From assembly GCF_014109725.1 (NCBI RefSeq), contig NZ_CP058554.1:2356001-2420000 (forward strand): DNA of 64,000 nucleotides, in the 5' to 3' direction. Below are positions 8,531 to 14,844 of the stretch, in pieces (within the stretch, counting starts at the first letter, position 1; each line of letters begins with the position of its first letter). Origin of the DNA: Comamonas piscis (GTDB lineage Bacteria > Pseudomonadota > Gammaproteobacteria > Burkholderiales > Burkholderiaceae_C). The notes beneath the pieces were generated by a model. The model saw nothing but the letters and a program-made list of their open reading frames with translations. It did no database searches and was not told where the DNA came from. The position numbers were made by a program, and so were the translations under genes.

Positions 8531-9439
8531 ATGTCCTCTTCCACTTCTTCTCTCGACACCATCGCCTACCGCTTGAGCGCCATTCTTCGGCGGCTGAACG
8601 CAGGAGAGACGCTTGTCATCAAGCGTCTGGCGGACGAGTTCGGGGTGACCGAACGCACGATCCGGCGCGATCTCAATGAACGCTTCAGCTTTTTGAATCT
8701 GGAGAAGAAGAGCAATCGCTATTCGCTGCCGCCCTATAAGTTGGGTACCTTCAGCCAGCGCGATGTGCAGCGCATTGCATCGCTGGCAGGGCTCCAGGGC
8801 ATGTCGCCGGCTTTGTCGGGCGAGTTTCTGGGGGATTTGCTCGATGACAGTCTGCGTGGTTCCCTGCTGGTGCATGGCACCAAGGCCGAAGATATTAGCA
8901 ACAAGGAACCCGATATTGCCAAGCTGCGTGCGGCGATTCAGGACCGCCTGGTGGTGGAATTTGAATACAGCAAGCCCGATGACACACGCAAGATTCTCCA
9001 AGTGAATCCTTACAAGCTGGTGCTGAACGAAGGTGTTTGGTACTTGCAGGCCACCGACCAAGGCAAGGTCAAGTCCTATGCGGTATCGCGCATTGACCGC
9101 CTGCTGGTGAGCATGGAGGCATTCACGCCGGATACCGAGGTGGTGGATTACCTGAAGAAGGAAGACACAGTCTGGCTCAACCAGGAAAAAACCGAGGTGG
9201 TGCTCAAGGTACTGCCCCCAGCGGCATCCTATTTCCAGCGGCGCCAGCTGATTGGCAGCCAAAAGATCGAGATGACCTTCAAGGATGGCGAGATTCTGGT
9301 GTCGGGCTTGATTGCCCACCAAAACCAAATCCTGCCCATCGTGCGCTACTGGATTCCTTATGTGCGTGTCGTCCGTCCAGACGGACTTCAGGCAGAACTG
9401 GATGCCCAGCTGAAAACCTATGTGGGGCTGAGCGACTAA
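8531..9439 (+). CDS. DeoR-type HTH / WYL-domain transcriptional regulator
   Basis: The N-terminal 50 residues form a winged helix-turn-helix (VIKRLADEFGVTERTIRRDLNE) and residues about 115-200 form a WYL-type ligand-sensing domain, where VWYLQATD marks the core strand. WYL regulators sense nucleotides or nucleic acids and often control anti-phage loci (BrxR and CapW are examples). The ATG at 8531 is chosen because the HTH starts just after it. In-frame TTG 8474 and ATG 8495 would add up to 19 residues, and none of the three has a strong ribosome site. It is transcribed away from the motor operon and the zinc-ribbon gene, so the intergenic region 8320-8530 is its likely operator. Whether it controls that operon or the downstream membrane genes is open. 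Confidence 0.85.
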   Translation: MSSSTSSLDTIAYRLSAILRRLNAGETLVIKRLADEFGVTERTIRRDLNERFSFLNLEKKSNRYSLPPYKLGTFSQRDVQRIASLAGLQGMSPALSGEFLGDLLDDSLRGSLLVHGTKAEDISNKEPDIAKLRAAIQDRLVVEFEYSKPDDTRKILQVNPYKLVLNEGVWYLQATDQGKVKSYAVSRIDRLLVSMEAFTPDTEVVDYLKKEDTVWLNQEKTEVVLKVLPPAASYFQRRQLIGSQKIEMTFKDGEILVSGLIAHQNQILPIVRYWIPYVRVVRPDGLQAELDAQLKTYVGLSD

Positions 9440-9481
9440 GCACGCCCCCCTTTCCAGCGTTTCCCCCATTAGGAATTTCTG

Positions 9482-9572
9482 CCGGCGAAAGCCGGTAGGG
9501 GGATGCTTTGCCTTCTTTTTTGATGAGAACCGCCTGATGCGCGGATAGGCGGAGCTTTGCCCACTTTTTTGA
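9482..9572 (+). repeat. Tandem hairpin plus GCTTTGCC/T-tract repeats
   Basis: Two similar units lie between the WYL gene and the next gene. Unit 1 is a GNRA-capped hairpin (CCGGC 9482-9486, GCCGG 9491-9495) followed by GCTTTGCC and six T residues (9505-9521). Unit 2 is a hairpin (CCGCCT 9530-9535, AGGCGG 9547-9552) followed by GCTTTGCC and six T residues (9554-9570). The 19-base tails (9505-9523 and 9554-9572) differ at two positions. They read as tandem terminators or an attenuator directly ahead of the ribosome site at about 9583. Confidence 0.6.
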
Positions 9573-9596
9573 CAACCGATAAGCAGGAGAAAAACC

Positions 9597-9938
9597 ATGT
9601 CCTTTTGCCGAGGCTGCGGCCATCAGATTCATGAGACAGCACAAAGCTGCCCGCAATGCGGTGCGGTCACTGCGCACAGCACATTGGCCCCCGCACAGGG
9701 TGGCTCCTTGTGGTTGCCGGTGCCATCGCTGGTTTGCGGCGTCATCGTGGCGTTTGCGTTGTTTGATCCCAGCGATTGGGACCAGGACCAGGTCGTGGGA
9801 TGCGCGCTGATCGCTGTCGTTGCCATCGTGCTTGGCGGTATCAGCCTGGCGAAGCAAAAGAAGGGCGCCGGGATGGCCATTGCCGGGCTGATTCTGGGTG
9901 TCGTCGGCTTGCTGGGTGCGATCGGATCGCAGCTTTGA
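9597..9938 (+). CDS. Zinc-ribbon, DUF4190-like small membrane protein
   Basis: This 113-residue protein starts with a zinc ribbon (CRGCGH, then CPQCGA) and continues with two transmembrane helices (about 42-60 and 68-108). The second region carries GISLAKQKKGAGMAIAGLILGVVGLL, typical of the DUF4190 family. ATG at 9597 is preceded by CAGGAG. It begins a four-gene plus-strand group whose members share N-terminal or C-terminal zinc ribbons. Function unknown; the cytoplasmic ribbon next to a small membrane hairpin suggests a scaffold or sensor. Confidence 0.75.
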   Translation: MSFCRGCGHQIHETAQSCPQCGAVTAHSTLAPAQGGSLWLPVPSLVCGVIVAFALFDPSDWDQDQVVGCALIAVVAIVLGGISLAKQKKGAGMAIAGLILGVVGLLGAIGSQL

Positions 9939-9977
9939 TGTCTCAGGTAGTCAGTTCATACAACGGAGGTAAGAAAA

Positions 9978-10346
9978 ATGGATCAACAAGCTTTTGAAAG
10001 CCCCACCATGGTGTTTTGCCACGCCTGTGCAAAACCATTGCACTTGTCAGCGGTGGCCTGCCCGAGCTGTGGCGCTGCGCAGCGCAAGAGCGAAGCACTG
10101 GATGCAGGCGAGTCCGAGAAAAGCAAGGTCACCGCAGGTGTGCTGGCGCTGCTCCTGGGTGGCCTTGGCATCCACAAGTTCTACACCGGCGCCTGGGGCT
10201 GGGGGATCGTCTACATCCTCTTGTGCTGGACCTACGTCCCGGGGCTCATCGCCGTCGTGGAAGGTATCCGCTACCTGGTGCTTTCCAAGCAAGAGTTTGC
10301 GCGCAAGGCTGCCGCCATGCAGGGCCCCTTTGCCTGGCTCTGGTGA
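9978..10346 (+). CDS. Zinc-ribbon plus TM2-domain membrane protein
   Basis: This 122-residue protein has a zinc ribbon (CHACAK ... CPSCGAAQ), a short polar linker, and a TM2 domain of two helices joined by the diagnostic GLGIHKFYTGAWGWG turn. TM2 proteins are small inner-membrane proteins of mostly unknown function. The start is certain: ACGGAGGT sits eight bases before ATG 9978. It follows the DUF4190-like gene by 39 bases and is probably in the same transcript. Confidence 0.8.
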   Translation: MDQQAFESPTMVFCHACAKPLHLSAVACPSCGAAQRKSEALDAGESEKSKVTAGVLALLLGGLGIHKFYTGAWGWGIVYILLCWTYVPGLIAVVEGIRYLVLSKQEFARKAAAMQGPFAWLW

Positions 10347-10377
10347 ACCGCCCCACAGATCAAAGAAAGGACGCGTT

Positions 10378-10701
10378 ATGAAGCTTGAGCGTTTACTGCC
10401 GCTGCTCTTGTTGCCAGGGGCTGCCCATGCAGGCGGAGGAGGCGGGGGCATCCTGCTGGTGCTGCTCTTTCTGCCCTTGCTGCTCTGGTTGTTTGTCAAG
10501 ATCTGGAGCTTCTGGTTTCGGCTGATTTTTGGCAGCCGTGAGGAGCGTCGATCTACTTACCAGGCGCCACCGTCCTATGCAGGTAGCAGTGGTGCGCCAA
10601 CAGCTGCCGGGTCCGACCTGAAAAGCTGCCCGTTCTGTGCCGAGCCGATTCAGCGCATGGCGATCAAGTGCAAGCATTGCCGCAGCGATCTGCAGCAATA
10701 G
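10378..10701 (+). CDS. Small membrane protein with C-terminal zinc ribbon
   Basis: This 107-residue protein begins with a signal-like segment (MKLERLLPLLLLPGAAHA) and a run of glycines. One strong transmembrane helix follows (about 25-50, ILLVLLFLPLLLWLFVKIW), then a low-complexity linker and a zinc ribbon of the form CPFC-x10-CKHC near the C-terminus. AAGGA precedes ATG 10378. It follows the TM2 gene by 31 bases. The ribbon matches those of many small envelope or stress proteins, but no specific role can be assigned. Confidence 0.75.
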   Translation: MKLERLLPLLLLPGAAHAGGGGGGILLVLLFLPLLLWLFVKIWSFWFRLIFGSREERRSTYQAPPSYAGSSGAPTAAGSDLKSCPFCAEPIQRMAIKCKHCRSDLQQ

Positions 10702-10724
10702 GTCCTCAAAGAAAAACAGGCGAG

Positions 10725-11753
10725 ATGATGGAATTGAAGAAGCTGAAAAAAATGGCGCTATCCAAGATGGCGTTTTGCGTGCTGGCAGCTGCCGGATTGA
10801 CTGGCTGCTGGGACAAATCTGGCAAGGCAGAAGCGCCCCAGTCCCCCATGCAGGCAGAGGCACCGGCCAACAAGAACCCCATCGGGCAGCTGCAAGCCAT
10901 GCTTGCGTCCAGGGAGGCCATTGGCTTGAATCTCCAGTACGTGGAGCGCATAGCGGGGCCGGCCAAGCGCATCGATGGCAAGCAGCAGCAGTTTGATCTG
11001 CAGGGCTGCGAGTTTTTGCTGACGACAGATGATGCCAAGCAGTCCATTGTGGGCGTGCAACTGGCCTTGTCCAGCGCCTGCACGGTCAATGTGGGGCCGC
11101 CCATCAGCGCCGACAAACCGATCAAGCCCAGCGAACTGACCTTTGGAATGGCGGAGCAGTATTTTCGGCCGGGCAACTATTTGGCGGATTGCCTGTCAAT
11201 GTGTGGCAACGCCTATGACCCCAGCATTTACTGGACTGCGGAGGGCAGCCGTGCGGAGGGCTTCATGTCGGTCACGCTGAGTGTTCCGATTGTCGAGGAT
11301 GCCGTGATCGAGGCCGCAAGCCGTTGGCGCGATGCGATGGAGAAATCGGAATCCGAGGACTGGGTGGTCAGCGAACTGGGGTTCAACTGCGCACCGCAGA
11401 AGTACCGCCATGTGGCTGTGCAGGAATTCTCAGGCATGCATCCTGCCGTTCTCAGCTTTGGCCAAGGCCTTGAAGCCCCCGTATGCGTACCAGCGCTGCA
11501 GTCACAAGCCCCTGCACCTGCCGCCACTGTCATCTCAGCGCTGACGGTGCCCAAGCCGCGTTCCGATTGCGACATGGAATACGGCGCCTATCTCCGGTCC
11601 AAGGGCCTAGTGCCCAAGGAGAAGTCCATCCACGGCCCGGACGACCGAGATTTTGCCGGCTATGGCTGCGCCTATGGCATCTCGCCCGCGCCAGGGTCGC
11701 CAATCCAGCGCGGAGCGACCGTGACTTTCCGATCTGCCTGGGAAGCCGGTTAA
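10725..11753 (+). CDS. PASTA-like domain lipoprotein
   Basis: This predicted lipoprotein of 342 residues has a lysine-rich n-region, a hydrophobic core and the lipobox LTGC, so it should be anchored in the envelope. The middle region has several cysteines (CEFLL, CTVN, CLSMCG) that may form disulfides. The last 65 residues (from VPKPRSDCDMEY) resemble a PASTA-type domain ending in GATVTF. The start is one of two adjacent ATGs (10725 or 10728) behind AGGCGAG. It lies 23 bases after the zinc-ribbon gene and closes the plus-strand group. Function unknown; PASTA-like modules in other proteins bind cell-wall fragments. Confidence 0.7.
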   Translation: MMELKKLKKMALSKMAFCVLAAAGLTGCWDKSGKAEAPQSPMQAEAPANKNPIGQLQAMLASREAIGLNLQYVERIAGPAKRIDGKQQQFDLQGCEFLLTTDDAKQSIVGVQLALSSACTVNVGPPISADKPIKPSELTFGMAEQYFRPGNYLADCLSMCGNAYDPSIYWTAEGSRAEGFMSVTLSVPIVEDAVIEAASRWRDAMEKSESEDWVVSELGFNCAPQKYRHVAVQEFSGMHPAVLSFGQGLEAPVCVPALQSQAPAPAATVISALTVPKPRSDCDMEYGAYLRSKGLVPKEKSIHGPDDRDFAGYGCAYGISPAPGSPIQRGATVTFRSAWEAG

Positions 11754-11759
11754 GCGCCT

Positions 11760-11797
11760 GCGCTCAGTGCCTCCATCCGTGTGGAATGGCTGAGCGC
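11760..11797. terminator. Hairpin between convergent genes
   Basis: GCGCTCAG (11760-11767) pairs with CTGAGCGC (11790-11797). The stem sits between the stops of the plus-strand lipoprotein and the minus-strand ProP-like gene and probably serves both. It lacks a long T-tract. Confidence 0.5.
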
Positions 11798-11810
11798 TGC
11801 GATCTCCGTC

Positions 11811-13382
11811 TTAATCTAGCCGCGGATGCAAATCAATGTACCGCTGCTTGCGCAACTCCAGCGCCGCAATCTGCTCCTGCAGCTTGACAATCTCGCCATC
11901 GATGTCTTCCACGCTCTGCTCGATATGGTCCAGCGTTTCGATCAGCAGCTCCTTGGCCTCCTGCTTGCTGGAGGCCGCTGGCGTGGCGCCGCGCAGCGGG
12001 CGGTTGGCGGTTTCCTTCATGAAGATGCCGGTGATGATGCCGACGACAGCGACAAACATCAGGTAGTAGGCCGGCAGGTACAGGCTGCCGGTCGAATCGA
12101 CCAAGGCGGCGGTGATGGTGGGCGTGAGGCCGGCGACGATGATGGCGATGTTGAAGGAGGCGGCGAGCGCGCTGTAGCGGATGCGGGTCGGGAACATGGC
12201 GGGCAGGGTGGAGGCCATCACGCCGGTAAAGCAGTTCAGCACAATCGCCAGCATGAACAGGCCGACAAAGATCAGCGCGATCTGGCCGTTGATGATCAGC
12301 TTGAACGCGGGAATCGCCAGCACCAGCAGGCCGATGGAGCCGATGATCACAAAGGGTCGGCGGCCAATGCGGTCGCTGGCCAGGCCGATCACCGGCTGCA
12401 CAAACAGCATGCCGATCATCACGGCGATGATGATCAGCACGCCATGGTCTTCGGAGTAGTGCAGGTTGTGCGACAGGTAGCTGGGCATATAGGTCAGCAA
12501 CATGTAGTAGGTGATATTGGTGGTCAGCACCAGGCCGACCGACACCAGCAAGGGGCGCCAGTAGCGTGTCGCGATTTCTTTGAAGGACACCCGTGGGCGG
12601 TTTTCCACATCGTCCTGGTCCTCTTTCTCCATTTGTGCCAGCTGCTGCTGAAAGGCTGGGGTCTCTTCCGCCGCATGGCGCAGGTAGAGGCCTACCAGCC
12701 CCAGGGGCGCGGCCATGAAGAAGGGCACGCGCCAGCCCCAATCGAGAAAGCTGGCGTCGCTCAGCAGGCTTTGCAAGAGGACGACGACGCCCGCGCCGGT
12801 GACAAATCCCACTATCGAGCCAAAGTCCAGAAAGCTGCCCAGAAAGCCGCGCTTGCGGTCCGGCGCAAACTCGGCCACAAAGATGGCAGCGCCGGTGTAT
12901 TCACCACCGACCGAGAAGCCCTGCGCCAGCTTGCACAGCAGCAGCAGGATCGGCGCCCATATCCCAATGCTGGCGTAGGACGGTATCAGCCCAATACAGA
13001 AGGTACTGGCGGCCATGATGATGATGGTGATCGATAGCACCTTCTGGCGCCCAAACTTGTCACCCATTACGCCAAAGAAGATGCCGCCCAGGGGCCGCAC
13101 CAGGAACGGGATCGAGAAGGTGCCCAGCGCGGCAATCATCTGCACGCTCGGCGATGCATCGGGAAAGAACACCTTGCCCAGCGCAAAGGCGACAAAGCCG
13201 TAGACGCCAAAGTCAAACCACTCCATGGCATTGCCCAGCGCGGCAGCAGAAATCGCTTTTTTGAGCTTGACCTTGTCGACGATGGTGATGTCGTGCAGCT
13301 CCAGGGTGCCGCTTTGGGTGGGGATCAGAGGCGGCGACGGAGGTGTTGGATCGGCCGCTGTATTGTTGTTGATGGTATCCAT
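11811..13382 (-). CDS. proP: ProP-like proline/betaine:H+ symporter (MHS family) with coiled-coil tail
   Basis: This 523-residue member of the metabolite:H+ symporter branch of the MFS has twelve predicted helices. It carries the signature GNAMEWFDFGVYGF in helix 1 and the loop motifs GDKFGRQKVL and SDRIGRRPF. The C-terminus (about 475-515) is a heptad-rich helix (LLIETLDHIEQSVEDIDGEI and following), matching the antiparallel coiled coil that tunes osmotic activation in E. coli ProP. It therefore probably imports proline, glycine betaine or ectoine under hyperosmotic stress. It is divergent from the thiolase gene. A ketoacid or sugar-acid substrate cannot be fully excluded, but the coiled coil favours ProP. 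Confidence 0.85.
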   Translation of the reverse strand: MDTINNNTAADPTPPSPPLIPTQSGTLELHDITIVDKVKLKKAISAAALGNAMEWFDFGVYGFVAFALGKVFFPDASPSVQMIAALGTFSIPFLVRPLGGIFFGVMGDKFGRQKVLSITIIIMAASTFCIGLIPSYASIGIWAPILLLLCKLAQGFSVGGEYTGAAIFVAEFAPDRKRGFLGSFLDFGSIVGFVTGAGVVVLLQSLLSDASFLDWGWRVPFFMAAPLGLVGLYLRHAAEETPAFQQQLAQMEKEDQDDVENRPRVSFKEIATRYWRPLLVSVGLVLTTNITYYMLLTYMPSYLSHNLHYSEDHGVLIIIAVMIGMLFVQPVIGLASDRIGRRPFVIIGSIGLLVLAIPAFKLIINGQIALIFVGLFMLAIVLNCFTGVMASTLPAMFPTRIRYSALAASFNIAIIVAGLTPTITAALVDSTGSLYLPAYYLMFVAVVGIITGIFMKETANRPLRGATPAASSKQEAKELLIETLDHIEQSVEDIDGEIVKLQEQIAALELRKQRYIDLHPRLD

Positions 13383-13479
13383 GCGGTTCCCCGGTAATTA
13401 TGGGTCGCCATCTTCGCCAATCGCCGCCGGGCCGTCTGTAGGACGAGGGGGCTGCGCGCTGCCGCCAAACTTCGCCAGC

Positions 13480-13518
13480 CACCCGTTATGGGTGGTTGGG
13501 CCGGGGTGGGGCGGGCCT
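13480..13518. promoter_or_regulatory. Palindrome plus G-rich element, copy A
   Basis: CCACCC-N5-GGGTGG (13480-13496) is followed by a G-rich run containing GCCGGGGTGGGGCGG. The same arrangement occurs at 17493-17526. In both places it ends 40-50 bases before an ATG. It is a candidate operator for the MalT-like regulator encoded between the two copies. Confidence 0.5.
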
Positions 13519-13566
13519 AAACTCTTCCCGAGCATCTTCTAAAAAATGACGAGACAAAGGAGTTCC

Positions 13567-14745
13567 ATGTCCGAAGCTTTTATCGTGGCGGCGCAACGCA
13601 CCGCCGGTGGCCGCCGGGGTGGCCAACTGGCCGGCTGGCATCCGGTGGATCTGGCCGCACAGGTCATCAATGCGCTGGTGGAAGGTGTCGATGCCGACCC
13701 AGCCGCAGTGGATGATGTGTTTCTGGGCTGCGTCAGCCAAGTGGGTGAGCAGTCCAGCAATGTGGCGCGCAATGTGGTGCTGGCTTCCAAGCTGCCTGAA
13801 TCGGTGCCTGGCACCAGCATTGACCGCCAATGCGGCTCCTCGCAGCAGGCCATCCACTTTGCCGCGCAGGCGGTGATGTCGGGCGCGATGGACATGGTGA
13901 TCGCCGCCGGCGTCGAGTCGATGACCCGCGTGCCCATGGGCAGCCCAGGGGGCTTGGCGCAAAAGGCGGGGCTGGGCCACTACCACAGCCCCGGCATCGC
14001 CAGCTGCTATGGCGATACCGTCTTCAGCCAGTTTGTTGGTGCCGAGATGGTGGCGCGCAAGTACGGCTTGGACAAGGACGCGCTGGACCGCTACGCCCTG
14101 CAAAGCCACCAGCGCGCCGCAGCCGCCAGCCGCGCCGGCCACTTTGCTGCTGAGATTTTGCCCATCGCAGTGCGCGATGCCAGCGGCGCCTTGACGCAGG
14201 ACCTGCACGCGGTGGATGAGGGCATCCGCTTTGAAGCGACGTTGGAAGGTATCCAGAGCGTCAAGCTGCTGCAGGAGGGCGGCTTGATCACCGCGGCCAA
14301 TGCCAGCCAGATGTGCGACGGCGCCAGTGGCGTGCTGATCGTCAACGAGCGCGGCCTGCGCCGCCTGGGCGCCAAGCCCTTGGCGCGCATCCACCACATG
14401 ACCGTGCTCGGCCATGACCCTGTCATCATGCTGGAGGCCCCGGTGCCCGCCACCCAGCTGGCCTTGAAGAAGGCCGGCATGCGCCTGAGCGACATCGACC
14501 TCTACGAAGTCAACGAGGCCTTTGCCTCCATCCCGCTGGCCTGGCAGCAGGCGCTGCAGGCCGATCCCGAGCGCATGAATGTGAACGGCGGCGCCATTGC
14601 GCTGGGGCATCCGCTCGGCGGTACCGGCGCCAAGCTGATGGCCACCCTGGTCCATGCGCTGCACCAGCGAGGCGGCCGCTACGGGCTGCAGACCATGTGC
14701 GAGGGCGGGGGCATGGCGAATGTGACGGTGATCGAGCGGCTGTAG
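13567..14745 (+). CDS. Thiolase (acetyl-CoA C-acyltransferase)
   Basis: This 392-residue thiolase catalyses the final thiolytic step of acyl-CoA degradation. The nucleophilic Cys89 lies in DRQCGSS, the catalytic His348 in GHPLGGTG, and the second cysteine Cys378 in MCEGGGMA, so the active site is complete. The chosen ATG 13567 follows AAAGGAG; the frame extends 21 bases further upstream without a ribosome site. It is separated from the main acyl-CoA operon by the regulator gene but shares an upstream palindromic element with it, so it probably belongs to the same regulon and cleaves the product of that pathway. Confidence 0.92.
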   Translation: MSEAFIVAAQRTAGGRRGGQLAGWHPVDLAAQVINALVEGVDADPAAVDDVFLGCVSQVGEQSSNVARNVVLASKLPESVPGTSIDRQCGSSQQAIHFAAQAVMSGAMDMVIAAGVESMTRVPMGSPGGLAQKAGLGHYHSPGIASCYGDTVFSQFVGAEMVARKYGLDKDALDRYALQSHQRAAAASRAGHFAAEILPIAVRDASGALTQDLHAVDEGIRFEATLEGIQSVKLLQEGGLITAANASQMCDGASGVLIVNERGLRRLGAKPLARIHHMTVLGHDPVIMLEAPVPATQLALKKAGMRLSDIDLYEVNEAFASIPLAWQQALQADPERMNVNGGAIALGHPLGGTGAKLMATLVHALHQRGGRYGLQTMCEGGGMANVTVIERL

Positions 14746-14772
14746 AAGTCATGGCAACATAAGAGGATACAC

Positions 14773-14844
14773 ATGCTGCACAACGACAAAAACAGTGACC
14801 GAGACAAACCCCACACTTCCCCGGCTGGAGCCCCGGCGCATTGA
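14773..14844 (+). CDS. Possible 23-codon upstream ORF overlapping the regulator start
   Basis: ATG 14773 follows AAGAGGA at good distance and opens a 23-codon frame ending at 14844, in a different frame from the LuxR/MalT-like gene whose GTG start at 14795 lies inside it. The peptide has no recognisable motif. It may couple or limit translation of the regulator, or it may be fortuitous. Confidence 0.3.
   Translation: MLHNDKNSDRDKPHTSPAGAPAH

Noticed and set aside
11826..13037. 403-codon plus-strand frame
   Set aside because: It is an antisense shadow of the ProP-like gene; the His/Asp/Gln-rich product is typical of reverse reading of a GC-rich membrane protein.
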